DNA from: Zychaea mexicana
Taxonomy: Eukaryota > Mucoromycota > Mucoromycetes > Mucorales > Lichtheimiaceae
NCBI RefSeq assembly: GCF_025766255.1
Contig: NW_026516727.1
Span: 124,001 to 188,000 of the forward strand
DNA: 64,000 nucleotides
Direction of reading: 5' to 3'
Shown here: piece by piece, positions 22,938 to 34,615 of the stretch
Numbering within the stretch: the stretch's first letter is position 1
How the letters are laid out: each line of letters begins with the position of its first letter
The notes under the pieces: model-generated
What the model saw: only the letters and a program-made list of their open reading frames with translations
Told to the model about the DNA's origin: nothing
Database searches by the model: none
Translations under genes and position numbers: made by a program

Positions 22938-25048
22938 CAGTCGACCCCCGTTAACGTCAACCCTCAGGGTACCTGCAAAAGTGTTGACCATATCGAGGGT
23001 TGACGACTACCGGGAGTAGCGAGATTAGGCAAAATGTTTATCCTTGCAGACACTAAATGAATCACCGCTTCCCGACATTATAAATACGCATATGAAAATG
23101 TTGTCAATCTTCAGTCCTACATTTCACTTCACGCCATGAGTACACCACGCGACCAAGTTTCCTTTACGAACGAGCAGCGTGATGCGATTTATGCGTTTAA
23201 GAACTCAAAGCGGGGCATCACCCTTATGCAGACGGCAGAATGGGCTCAAAAAGAATTCAACCTAAGTAAAACGCCTGATAAGAGCACCATTTCGAAGATG
23301 ATAAAGCGAAAATCCACAGAAGCTCCTGGTGATGAAAGGGATGCGAAGAAAATTCGTAATAGAAGGAGTCAATTTCCTGTAAATATCGAATGTAATTCAA
23401 TCAGTTTAAAAATTCGGTGAACTGTAGTGTTTACTTTTTGTCAATGTTGTATTGATTAGGAGGTTGAGGAAGCAGTGTTACTCTGGCTCAATGTCGCGCA
23501 GAGAAACAAGATCCAGGTTACATGGGAATTGATACAGTTGAAGGCGAGAAATTACGCGGACATGATCGGCATCGCAACATTCAAAGCATCGAATGGCTGG
23601 ACAGACCGGTTTGCAAAGAGATACGGACTCAGTGCACGCAGCATTCATGGCGAAGCGCAATCTGCCGATCTTGAAGCTTTGGACGAACAGAGGGAAGCCA
23701 TTAAGGCCACCATCCAAAAGTATGAAAAGCGAGACATCTATAATCTAGATGAAACCAGTCTGTTTTATCGCTTGGAGCTAAAGACGACGATCGGCACTCA
23801 TGGGTTCAAGGGGAGAAAACAAGACAAATCAAGGTTGTCTGTTGCTCTCCTTTGCAATGCTGATGGCAGTGACAAACGGAACGAACCTATCATCATAGGC
23901 CGCTCTGAAAAACCTGATGCATTCATGGTTCAAAAAAAACGCAAAGATGCTTCTTTCCATGGATTCAAGCGCTACTTTTTCAATCAGAAGGCGTGGATGA
24001 CTCGTAAAATCTTCAGAGATGTTTTGCGTCAGTTCGATCGAGCCATGGGCCACCAGAAGAGAAAAGTACTTTTGCTACTTGACAACTTCTCAGGTCATTA
24101 CGTCGATTACGAACCTGTTAATGTTGAGCTACTCTATTTGCCTCCGAACACAACATCACTTATCCAGCCTCTTGATGGTGGAATCATTCGCTCGTTCAAG
24201 GCTCAATACAAGCGGCGACAACTTGAGAAGGCTTACCGCACCATCGGAATGTATCAGAACGGAAACGGGAATGTTGTGGGACCTGTCGGAAACGTTTTTC
24301 TTGTTGACCAGCTGCAAGCAATGAAGTGGATAAAGTTCTCGTGGGCCGCTGTGTCTGCTGAAACGATCAAAAATTGCTTTGATGCAACAATCTTTCGATA
24401 TATTAATGACAATGACGAAGCCCAAGGAACTGCTAGGAGCCAAATCGAAGAAGAAGACGAGTGTGACAGGAAGGTGCTGGAAGCTCAATTACGACGAATC
24501 GCCGATACACAACTTGTTACACTAAATCAGTGCCCCGACATCGACCTTGATCCCAAGTATGAGCGCGATTCGTATCTCTTTTCTCTCACAGATAGTGAGA
24601 TTGTTCAAACAGTGACGGCAGTTGCTGAAGATGATGACACCCCAGATGTTGACGAAGAGCCAGTTTTGCAGGAAAGAAGAGTACTTACTGCTAAAGACAA
24701 AGTTACCAACGTCAACACATTTCTCGATATTTTGGATGAAGAGCAAGATCTATATGATACCGTTGTGAATGCTTTACCTGAAATTCTGAAACTACGCGAC
24801 AAATATTTAAAATCCATGTATTCTAAGCAAGCCTCTTTGACAAATTTTTTTGTACCACAATCCCAATAAATGTAATCTAATTGGACAAATTTCACCCTCG
24901 ATAACTAGTCAACCCTCCTGAAGGTGTTGAAGTTGACCTTATGTAGAAGTTGAAGTTTTTCACTGCTAAATTTGAAAGGGTACCAGCGAATCGGTTGACG
25001 CTATCGGGGGTTGACGTTATCGGGGTGGACGTTAACGGGGGTCGACTG
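22938..25048 (+). mobile_element. pogo/Tigger-like transposon, copy 2
   Basis: The element is 2111 bp with the same termini and TA flanks (22936-22937, 25049-25050) and the same target position as copy 1. It differs by only a handful of bases, so it arose by duplication of the host segment and not by a second transposition. Confidence 0.95.
23136..24869 (+). CDS. pogo/Tigger-like DDE transposase, copy 2 (PIP-box form)
   Basis: Exons 23136-23378 and 23460-24869 give about 550 aa. CENP-B-like DNA-binding region and DDD triad as in copy 1. Differences include Asn for Lys in VGPVGNVF and YDTVV for HDTIV. It ends QASLTNFFVPQSQ, matching the PCNA-interacting consensus Q-x-x-(hydrophobic)-x-x-F-F, a feature reported for pogo-family transposases. 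I therefore regard this as the ancestral, probably functional C-terminus. Confidence 0.9.
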
Positions 25049-26839
25049 TAATATAACTTTATGATTATGCCATAATGTTCATTATAAAAGTAAAGTTACA
25101 CTTAACTTTTTCTAATTGAACATCTAAATTATATAGAAAAAAAACAATTCTTTTTTTTCTTTTTCCGTCTGGTTATATATCAAGAATCTTCGATTCTTAG
25201 ATATATATTAATAAGTAAAATGTACCATTTTACTTAGGCAAAGGTTTACCTTTGCTCTAGAATTAAAAAAATAAAATTTATTTTTATTTAGCGAAGCAAT
25301 GCTTCGCCTTTATTTTTTAAATCAAAAATTAAAAGTTTTTGAGGCGTAGCTTTGCTACTTAATATTTATTAGGCTTCGCCTAAATTTAAAAAAATTTTTA
25401 ATTTATTTTACAAGAATCAAAGATTCTTAACCAGACGGAAAAAGAAAAAAAAAGAATTGTTTTTTTTTCTATATAATTTAGATGTTCAATTAGAAAAAGT
25501 TAAGTGTAACTTTACTTTTATAATGAACATTATGGCATAATCATAAAGTTATATTATTATTATTTCATTAAATTTTATTTAGACATTAAAAAACAATTAT
25601 TTTTGATAAAAATAATTATGTTTTTGTAACCAATAAGGTAATGCAGTACCCGCCATGTATTATATTGATCTATGCGTCGGGACATATATTAGCTTGCTTT
25701 TCGTCATCACTGACAGAGGTCCTATTCAATTAAAAGTTATGAATATCAAATCGTCCCCTCTCCATCACATCCTTTTTCATCCCAGCCAAAAGTTGCAATT
25801 ACCATCGAAATGCTATGTCATTATCTAAGTCCTCAAAAAGGGGAGTGAGAATTGCTTCCAAATGTCGTGTGATTAGTTCCGTTTCCTTGGGCCCATTTTC
25901 AATGATTCGGCGTGGCAGCTTTTCCACCCTATTAATGATTTAGAATTAAACGCGATTTTTAGCAGCCTAAAAACTTACATGTTTCAGATGGACAACAAAA
26001 TCCTGTTAATAGGAATAAGGACATCACTGTATTGTATCAGGGCATAAATTTGTCGTGATGCTGCTAGGCGCGTGCATGCTTTACCTCGGTTACCGTCCTA
26101 ATACAGATCAAAAATAATAAAATAAATAAAGTATAAAAAACAAGAACTATTCATTTTTCTATTCTGGTTTCTCTTCCAAATTTACCACATCCAATTGCAT
26201 CATAATTTCTTCGAGTTGCAATTTGACTTCAGTTGGAAACGACTGATTAGTCATTTTATGTTTTTCAATGATATGCTGGCAAAGTGCATCACATGTTTTG
26301 AGATCAATGTGCTTGTGCAAATCTTTGTGGGTGCGCGCTGGCTTCAGCAACAATATAGAGGAGAGAGCAAGTAAGTGTTGCACATGCTCTTCAATGGTAA
26401 TAGCAATGCCTTGCTGTATGTGGTTGTTTACATCTTGTTTGAAACTATAAAATCGAGCAGATATATCAATGTCGTTGAAAATCATGCGATCGTCCGTCGT
26501 TGGCGGTGAAGTATTAATTTCAGCAAGTTGAATTGGCACGGGTAATGGAGATGAAATGGATTGAGAGGTTGGAGTTGTTGGGATGTATGGCACAATTGGT
26601 GTAATCGTTGCACTTGATAATGTAGCCAGGGTTTCGTCGTTCTCGTTTCCAGAGACTGGCATCACAGTGGTTGGGATTCTGCGCTCACCAGTATTCATTG
26701 TAGTTGTCGCAGTTGTACACCGATCATCACGCTCATCATGCACGCGTAAAGACGGCGAAATTTCAACAGAGCCAGTTTGAGGCCCAGCATCAGTTATTGA
26801 ATCATAAATGAACATGCACTTCAACTGTTTCTTTGCCAA

Positions 26840-27308
26840 GATGGATAATCAGTAATAGTAAAATATCCAAATAAGTTATATATAGAAAATATTATGTAGT
26901 TTATTATTTGAAATAGATATTTTATATATTTATATTTATATATTAAAATTGTTGATAAAAAAAATACTTAGAAAAAAATATTATAATTTATTTATTATTT
27001 ATCTTCATGTTTAATTTTCTTTTAGATTTAAAAAAATAAGTTTTTTGTTTTATAATTTTAATTTTGTTTTGTAGGATAATATTAAATTGGTAAAAAATAA
27101 AACACAATATATTAATTAGTGGTGGCGGAATGGTAATGAGCATATCCCTTCTTTAGGCAAGGAAAACTTGGACGCAGCCTAACTTGACAATGATATTTAG
27201 AGATGGAAGGTTGCAGAGGGAGGCAAGCCTTCCATGGGTAATTAATATTACCAACGCCTTCCTTTAAATTAGAATTAAAAAAATATATATAAATAACCAT
27301 TTATTCAT
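26840..27308. mobile_element. 469-bp AT-rich insertion with CCAA duplication
   Basis: The target CCAA is duplicated (26836-26839 and 27309-27312), and removing the insert restores the other units' sequence exactly. The ends are weak inverted repeats (GATGGATAAT at the left, ATTTATTCAT at the right). Most of it is AT-rich, with a GC-rich folded island at 27119-27258. No transposase is present, so it is non-autonomous. Family unknown. Confidence 0.8.
27119..27258. other. GC-rich three-stem structured island (RNA-like)
   Basis: The outer stem pairs GGCG plus TGGTAAT (27124-27137) with ATTACCA plus CGCC (27247-27258). Inside lie two hairpins, TTAGGC/GCCTAA (27153-27182) and ATGGAAGG.../CCTTCCAT (27203-27235). 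The layout suggests a three-way junction. The start TGGCGGAATGG fits a tRNA-type box A, but I find no convincing box B. It may be a tRNA- or RNA-derived SINE-like head, or just a DNA fold. Strand is uncertain. Confidence 0.35.
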
Positions 27309-27702
27309 CCAAATGCGCTTTCAATGATTTTGCAGTCTTGTAATACTTTTTGCAGCATGGACATGGAAATCCATGAAAATTATGAGAGACTGTCAACTCC
27401 CCTTTACGATTTTGGTAAACATGTAAGAATCAGTAATAAATAAAAACAAGAGAATCAATAAACAACACTTACCGACTCGCACCTTTGAAATATGTACAGC
27501 AACCATATGGCTGTCTCGTTTAGTTCTCGTGCTTAGTTGAGCATTGGAGGTAAAACAATAACAATAAATATTTTTGAGAACTATAAAATCTTTGTAATCA
27601 CTAGATTATCAAAAATTAATATGTTCTCTTTCATTTACAAGATTTTTCATCTGCTAGTGGACGTTTGAACTTTTATTTAGGCAGAAGGGATTTAATCTTA
27701 GG

Positions 27703-28062
27703 CAGAGTAGACATGAATGTTAATCTGAGTGGACATGAATGAAAATCGAGCTGGACATAAATGAAAATTGATCTGGACATGAATGAAAATCGAGCTGAAC
27801 ATGAATGAAAATTGAGCTGGACATGAATGAAAATCGAGCTGGACATGAATGAAAATCGATCTAGACATGAATATAAATCGATCTGGACATGAGTAAAATC
27901 AATCTGGACAAGATAAAAATCAATCTGTACATGAATGAAAATCATTCTTTACAAGAATAATAATCATTCTGGACAAGAATAATAATCAATCTAAACATGA
28001 ATAATAGACAACCTGGACATAATAACAGTCAACTAAGACATAATAAAAGTTGAAGTAGATAA
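27703..28062. repeat. 22-bp minisatellite, unit C left
   Basis: Same array as at 8205-8565, nearly identical in order of copies. Confidence 0.9.
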
Positions 28063-30829
28063 TATATTAAGTGTTGTAGCAGAGCAGAATATTTGAGTAT
28101 CTAAGATTTTCAATTCAAGTCAAGACATTATAGATGTTAAGCAGTACAAAGCCAATGTCACGATATAGTAGTATGGCTGTTTCACTCGTGACAAGAAGCT
28201 TGTAGGCTAATGTACAGGAAATGGCAAGGGTACCTCAGAGACACACTGTGCGCATAAGCCTATTATGCTGCTGTGGGAACAGGGCCTGAGCGTTTCCCCA
28301 CATTTCATTTTACCTGGGTTGAGTTTGAAACAAATTGGAGTTTGTTAGCAGCAGCAGGGAGGAAAAAATCAAAGATCCTTTTTCTTTCTCATTACCATTC
28401 GCCACAGCAAATCAACAGCTTCGACGCACACTTGTAAATGGCTCCTACTCTCTTCACGATGAATAAAAAACAAAGAAAACAAAACGGCACAATCCACGGA
28501 TTTATTGAAAAACGAAATGAAGGTAACTGTTTTCTTAAAAAAAGCATGTGCTCAAGATTTATAAAGGAGTAGACCGCCGTTACTGCTGCTTAAAAAAACG
28601 CTGGATAAGTGAACAAGGGAAGGAAAAGGTTATCGGTTGTGCTTGGGGTATAGCTTTAGTGGACATATGCCCATTCAGAAATACTGCTTCTTTCTCTTTT
28701 TCTCTGTATATACGTGATGCACCATCTTGCACCAATCCAACGTCAAACTTACGTGTGTAATACAACTTCGTCCTCTACCTGCACAAACGATTCGTACTCA
28801 CAACAAGAACGACGCAACAGTCTTCTCCATTACTCAAACACAATCATATACAACATGACGCTGATCCGCCATTGGCTTGCAAAACATACAGCCTGACGCG
28901 ATTACTTTTTACGTTTTGCATATACCAACGTTAACATCGCCGGTCTTTATGGATAAATGAGCTGTAGATAGCAGGAAGGATAACTGACGGGTTTCTTTCC
29001 TTTTGTGTTGCTGTGGATTAGATGAAAATAAAGTATGTTGACCGTTATATAAGAAAGACAACGAAGAAGGTTCTACAAGAGTTATACAAGTGCGAAGGAT
29101 GTTTTTCGTGGTGAAGGATGGTTATTGTAATTATTGATATTGCAGGGCAGAGCGTCTGGTGCCATGCACGGTCTCGCGTTTGTGAACCCATTTGTAGCCA
29201 CACAATTCCAAGATGCGATCCTTAAAAATCTGCCATCGAGCAGCAGGAACGCACACGATTTCATTAGAAATGAGTGCAAGAATTCCACGTACAGTCGAGT
29301 GAGAGAGAGTGTAGCGAGTCGTCAAGGGTAGTAACTTGTCGGTTGTTCATAGTTGTTGTTATTAACAACAAATAAAGTTGCTGTTGTAATAGGAAAGAAA
29401 CTTCCTCCTTCATAACAACAAACGCCTTTTCTTCTTTGTCCCTGCCATATTATCAACACCGCTCAGAGCTATATCCATGAAGCACTTGTAAAACATGCAA
29501 TCCCATCTCACACCCGTTTATGCAGACAACTGAAACATAATGACTACATAATGTATGATCTTTTACTTTTATTTTTTTCATCCCAACCATAACATCTACA
29601 GTAACAATAATAAAACCCTACATACCACCCATCAGCATATATAACTACCTTATCCATCAAGACCGGCAATGTTCGTGTTGGCATATGCAAAAAGAAAAAG
29701 GTAATCGTTGTTGCCATCGTGTGTGTGCGAGTACAGCGAATTGCAGAGGAGGATTATAGTTGTGGTGGTGTGTATGCATCATAGGAATATAATTATCATC
29801 GCATTGATGTGAATACAAACAGCAAAGAAAGAGATGACAGTCATTACGATGATGATGTGCTTGAGCGTACAAGTATTAAAACAAAAAGACCGGCGTCATA
29901 GTCGTCATCGTGTAATATGGGCGTACATGATAGTGAAAAATAAATGCGTCAGGCTGTATATTTTGCAAGTCAATGGCGGATCAGCGTTATGTTGTATATA
30001 ATTGTGTATGAGTAATGGAGAAGAAGATTGTTGCGTCGTTCTTATTGTGAGTACGAATGGTTTGTGCAGGTAAAGGACGATGTTGTATTACACACGTAAG
30101 TTTGACGTTGGAATGGTACAAGATGGTGCATAAGTATATACATAGAAAAAGAGAAAGAAGCAGTAATTCTGAATGGGCATATCTCCACTAAAGCTATACC
30201 TCAAGCACAACCGATAACCTTTTCCTTCCCTTGTTCACTTATCCAGCGTTTTTTTAAGCAGCAGTAACGGCGGTCTACTGCTTTATAAATCTTGAGCACA
30301 TGCTTTTTTTAAGAAAACAGTTACCTTCATTTCGTTTTTCAATAAATCCGTGGATTGTGCCGTTTTGTTTTCTTTGTTTTTATTCATCGTGAAGAGAGTA
30401 GGAGCCATTTACAAGTGTGCGTCGAAGCTGTTGATTTGCCATGGCGAATGGTAATGAGAAAAAAAAAGGATCTTTGGTTGTTGTTTTTTTCCTCCCTGCT
30501 GCTGCTAACAAACCCCACACTTTCCACCTACCTCTGCCACCAGCCTCCAATTTGTTTCAAACTCAACCCGGGTAAAGTGAAATGAGGGGAAACGCTCAGG
30601 CCCTGTTCCCACAGCAGCAAAATAGGCTTATGCGCACAGTGTGTCTCTGAGGTACCCTTGCCATTTCCTGTACATTAGCCTACAAGCTTCTTGTCACGAG
30701 TGAAACAGCCATACTACTATATCGTGACATTGGCTTTGTACTGCTTAACATCTATAATGTCTTGACTTGAATTGAAAATCTTAGATACTCAAATATTCTG
30801 CTCTGCTACAACACTTAATATATTATCTA
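28063..30829. other. Inner arms and centre of unit C (inverted)
   Basis: Equivalent to 8566-11330 but reverse-complemented: the plus-strand frame at 9513-9728 of unit A is on the minus strand at 29657-29872. The deleted arm marker is on the left (near 28340) and the undeleted one on the right (near 30480-30540). No gene is recognised. Confidence 0.6.
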
Positions 30830-31631
30830 TGGTGCATACTGTCTTAAACCATGAATAAATTCGATCACCGACATAAAAAAAAAGGAATCCTATCAGGGCT
30901 GTCTGAAATGAAGTTATCGATATTTTGCGACGTAGAACATGTTTATAAAGGTATTCTTAACACATTGTACGTTTTTGTTTTTTGAGAAAAGCATTTCTCA
31001 TTGCTCTGATAGCCTTTGAAGTTTTGTCGGAATATGAAAAGCTACTAAGTAGGTGGAGGATTTCGACAGTCGGCTGGGCAAGGGGAAGAAATGTTTTTGG
31101 CAGTGTGTAACCATAGATGACCCAAGGTTACACACAAATAGCTGGCTTAACCAGTAATATGAGTGCGTTACTACTCTTCTTACCCATTTTTTCCAAAAGC
31201 ACGCCTGTGACGAACCACATTGATACACTGCTTAAAATATCAACAATAAGATATTCGGTTAAACATTATAGCACACATATATGAATACTACAGCATCTCG
31301 GCTAAACACTATTGAGTAAAACCTCTCACTCGGATGATTGACCTTACGTGAACAGGACAATGAACCTATCAACAGGTACCTCGGCAATTACATCAGCTAA
31401 TGCCGGTTTCAAAGATGTGCCCGATTAACATAGCGACTTCAAGAGAAGTTCTGATACGTCCTTGATCCTTCCTCTATCACATAGTTTATCCACTAGTCGG
31501 ATGAATTGATATCGCCGTCTTAATAGCTAGAAGATAAAAAAGCTTTATCTTTTGGGATTAAAACATCATCTCAAAGATATTTAATCTTGTCTCTTATTAT
31601 TATCAAAGCTCTATCATCACAGAATCCGAAA

Positions 31632-33749
31632 ATGGCTCCCAGATCCAATAAACAAAAACGCGCCTTAGAACAGCTTCAAAGCTCAAAAAACGGACGATTT
31701 CAAAAAGTCGCAAGACTAGAAGAATCGCCGATTGTCGAGATCCGGACTTCATCTGACGCGACCGAACAAGAACCAAACGACTTCGAGATTCTCACTGCAT
31801 TCGAAGAGGCAACAGAAACCACAACGACAACGACGACAGCGACTACAACAAGCCAAAAGTTTCCTATTATGTGGGATAATAAAGCAGATTCCAATTCCCG
31901 TGGCAAATATTGGGGACATGGCAGAACCACAAAATACTACCAGCTACAGAAAGCATCGGAAAAGAAGAAAGGGAACCACGAGATTACTTCCTTCTTTCAT
32001 AGCGCTGATGAAGTAGAGGTTGTTTCGGAGGACTTTGTGCCAGTGCTGACTGTCGAAGAAGCATTCTTGAAACTGACCCCAATTGTCCAGCCTCAAATGA
32101 ACTCGAAAAATGACAAGGAGCGAAACATGAGCGACTACGAGCTACGAAAACACATCGGCGCTCATGCGTATTTTCGCGAGCTGCTTAAGGGCAAAGGAGT
32201 AATGGAAGCTTCCAAGGCAGCAGCTGAAATTGCGTGGATAACACCATCCAGGTTTTACCGCCCTGAAGCGATCAAGACCTATGCCAAGGAATATATACGA
32301 TATGGTAAAATCTCTGTACACCAGCAAGGCAAACACATCAAACGCCTTTCCCTTTTAAGCGATGAAGATGTCAAAGCAGCAGCGCAACAGTGGTTGACAA
32401 ACACCAAGCCAGAGAAGCGAAGCATTCCAGAAATGCTAAAGTTCGTCAACGAAATTGCCATCATGGACGCCCTTGGTCTTCCCGGACACATCTCAGCTTC
32501 TGTACTTCGCAATTATTTGATCGAATGGGGCTACAAGTATCGGCCCAACCAAAAAAACATCTACTACGACGGCCATGAACGTGAAGATGTCGTAAAATAC
32601 AGACAAGAGTGGGCCGCCCAAATGGTAGACTACAGCCGCTTCATGGAGACGTACGACGAGGATAACGTTCTGGTCGAGTACCAACCTGTTCTGCCAGAGG
32701 GTCAGAAGAAAATCGTTATGGTCACGCATGACGAATCTACCTTTTATTCGAACGACTGCAAAACAAGCTTGTGGTTACAAGAAGATGAAAACCCTATCCG
32801 AAAGAAGGGCCCAGGTGGATCTATCATGGTCAGCGAGTTCCAATGCCCGTGCCACGGAACTATGAGGATCAAAGGTTGGAAATCTCGCCATCTGTTCAAA
32901 GCGGGAACCAACCGTGAAGGCTACTGGACGTCAAAAGATATGGTCAACCAGCTCAAAGCAGATGCTATACCGTTGTTCGAGAAGCTCCACCCTGGCTGCC
33001 AGGCTTTATTTTTGTTTGATCAATCAAGCAATCACAGCGCGTATGCACCAAGCGCTAAATTGGTGAGCCGCTTTGGTCTAAAAGATAAAGTGCTGAACTC
33101 AATTGATGAGCGCGTTATCTTGCCAGGTAAATTCACTAGACCTAATGGAGAAAAGGTTATCCAAAACTTTTACACCTTGGAAGTCAAGCAAAAAAAGACA
33201 AGGAAGGGGTTCAAGGAAGAGCGTATCTGGACGAGGAAAGGCATCAAGACCATCTTGGAAGAATGTGGACTCGGCCGTTGGAAAGAATTCGAAGCGAAAA
33301 AGAAGCATTGGAAAACCAACTGCGAGCAACCACCAAGTCAAGATCGTACCTGCTGTCCCTACCACATGCTCGAAGGTCAACCTGACTTTGTCTCCCAGAA
33401 GACAGCATTGCACGAAGTTGTCGAAAGAGCTGGTCATCTCTTTGCCCTCTATCCTAAGTATCATTGTGAGACTAATTGGATTGAGAGGTATTGGGGTGCA
33501 GGGAAACGAATTGCGAGAAAGGAGTGTGACTACTCGTTTTCAGCTCTTGAAAAAAGGCTCGAGGATTTCTTGGATCAGGTATCTCCACCTGATGAACCAC
33601 CTGCAGAAATTCGCCGTTACTACAACCGTTGCTGGCGCTATATCCAAGCATATAATGATATGAAAACTGGAAGCGAAGCTCTTAAGCTAGTTGAAAAGTT
33701 TACGACACGTAGATATCGCTCTCATAGAAGAATTGGAACAGAAGATTGA
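31632..33749 (+). CDS. DDE transposase, large Tc1/mariner-like type
   Basis: The frame has 705 codons from the ATG at 31632 (MAPRSNKQKR); an in-frame ATG at 31587 would add 15 residues. A basic N-terminus and a Thr-rich tract are followed by helical DNA-binding regions (ELRKHIGAHAYF, MEASKAAAEIAW, RKKGPGGSIMVSEF). The catalytic candidates are VTHDESTF (first Asp), LFLFDQSSNHSAYAP (second Asp) and HCETNWIERYWG (Glu). From the second Asp to this Glu I count about 149-154 residues, far more than the usual 34-40. The intervening stretch is Lys-rich and includes DRTCCPYHMLEG, a possible metal site. Similar large proteins occur in many fungi; I do not assign a named family. No stop or frameshift is seen, so it could be active. 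Confidence 0.85.
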   Translation: MAPRSNKQKRALEQLQSSKNGRFQKVARLEESPIVEIRTSSDATEQEPNDFEILTAFEEATETTTTTTTATTTSQKFPIMWDNKADSNSRGKYWGHGRTTKYYQLQKASEKKKGNHEITSFFHSADEVEVVSEDFVPVLTVEEAFLKLTPIVQPQMNSKNDKERNMSDYELRKHIGAHAYFRELLKGKGVMEASKAAAEIAWITPSRFYRPEAIKTYAKEYIRYGKISVHQQGKHIKRLSLLSDEDVKAAAQQWLTNTKPEKRSIPEMLKFVNEIAIMDALGLPGHISASVLRNYLIEWGYKYRPNQKNIYYDGHEREDVVKYRQEWAAQMVDYSRFMETYDEDNVLVEYQPVLPEGQKKIVMVTHDESTFYSNDCKTSLWLQEDENPIRKKGPGGSIMVSEFQCPCHGTMRIKGWKSRHLFKAGTNREGYWTSKDMVNQLKADAIPLFEKLHPGCQALFLFDQSSNHSAYAPSAKLVSRFGLKDKVLNSIDERVILPGKFTRPNGEKVIQNFYTLEVKQKKTRKGFKEERIWTRKGIKTILEECGLGRWKEFEAKKKHWKTNCEQPPSQDRTCCPYHMLEGQPDFVSQKTALHEVVERAGHLFALYPKYHCETNWIERYWGAGKRIARKECDYSFSALEKRLEDFLDQVSPPDEPPAEIRRYYNRCWRYIQAYNDMKTGSEALKLVEKFTTRRYRSHRRIGTED

Positions 33750-33883
33750 ATCTACACATTGCTATCAATATATCAAAACGTCTACTTTTGAATTGGCTGA
33801 CAATGCCTTTATAGCAGTTATTCTATTATCCAGCGGCACTTTAAAATATCTCAATTTTCGACAATTCATGGTTTAAGACAGTA

Positions 33884-34228
33884 CAGTGCCCGCTCGATAA
33901 TTCGATCACTTTGGTCACGGCCATAAGTGATCGAATTATCGAAATATCGAGTTATGAAATTAGGACTCCGTTAATAAAAGGAATATTCATTGGGAATACA
34001 TATTAACTCTAGACTCTGATGTATGATCCGACACTGATCGCTAGTTGAATTCCACGTCACTAAGCATTTCTATTGGTTTATACTTGTCGATATGTCACAG
34101 CCAAGCGATCGATGATCGAATTATCGATTTGTCGATATTTTACTGCTTACCAGCCTGGTCATTTGAGAAAGTGATCGAATTATCGAAAATATCGAGTTAT
34201 CGAGTATCGAATTATCGAGCGGGCACTG
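33884..34228. mobile_element. 345-bp MITE, copy nested in the DDE element
   Basis: Perfect terminal inverted repeats begin CAGTGCCCGCTCGATAATTC, and the TA is duplicated (33882-33883, 34229-34230). The interior is rich in ATCGAATTATCGA-type short palindromes. No ORF. The CAGT start and TA target suggest mobilisation by a pogo-like transposase, but its termini do not match the Tigger element of this window. Confidence 0.93.
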
Positions 34229-34239
34229 TATGCACCATA

Positions 34240-34615
34240 CTTCAACTTTTATTATGTCTTAGTTGACTGTTATTATGTCCAGGTTGTCTATTATTCATGT
34301 TTAGATTGATTATCATTCTTGTCCAGAATGATTTTCATTCATGTACAGATTGATTTTTATCTTGTCCAGATTGATTTTACTCATGTCCAGATCGATTTAT
34401 ATTCATGTCCAGGTCGATTTATATTCATGTCCAGATCGTTTTATACTCATGTCCAGCTCGATTTTCATTCATGTCTAGATCGATTTTCATTCATGTCCAG
34501 CTCGATTTTCATTCATGTCCAGCTCAATTTTCATTCATGTCCAGATCAATTTTCATTCATGTCCAGCTCGATTTTCATTCATGTCCACTCAGATTAACAT
34601 TCATGTCTACTCTGC
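34240..34615. repeat. 22-bp minisatellite, unit C right
   Basis: Same array as at 11331-11728, with fewer of the degenerate TTCTTGT-type copies. Confidence 0.9.

Larger units (their letters stand above)
15932..25136. repeat. Palindromic unit B
   Basis: Same layout and orientation as unit A, displaced by 9488 bp in the left half. Centre at about 19223-19913. The right arm carries a Tigger insertion at the same TA as in unit A. Sequence differences from A are few. Confidence 0.9.
22847..25645. mobile_element. Symmetrised h-element at junction B/C (holds a Tigger copy)
   Basis: The h-core is at about 25137-25468. It has the same symmetrical flanks, the same Tigger position and the same private core variants as junction A/B (for example TAAATTTAAAAAAATTTTTA and ATTCTTAACCAGACGG). 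Junctions A/B and B/C are thus copies of one another, while the two outer cores share a different form. Confidence 0.8.
25646..27506 (-). pseudogene. Zinc-finger gene, 5' exons, broken by a 469-bp insertion (unit C left)
   Basis: The ATG at 27506 and the first exon are present. The long exon is cut within the zinc-finger segment, just after the His of the C2HC pattern, by the element at 26840-27308. One side keeps CPCCKKYYKTAKSLKAH and the other resumes at AKKQLKC. The remainder is open to the h-element. Confidence 0.65.
30830..34237 (+). mobile_element. Large TA-flanked DDE transposon (with nested MITE)
   Basis: Terminal inverted repeats of about 27 bp begin TGGTGCATACTGTCTTAAAC and end with their complement. 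The host TA is duplicated (30828-30829 and 34238-34239), and the units without it read ATCTACTTCAAC. The right repeat is itself interrupted by a 345-bp MITE at 33884-34228. Without the MITE the element is about 3.06 kb. TA targeting places it in the Tc1/mariner-pogo-like superfamily. Confidence 0.93.

Noticed and set aside
27119..27258. tRNA gene or group I/II intron
   Set aside because: No acceptor stem with anticodon loop, no box B, and none of the conserved intron core elements I could recognise.
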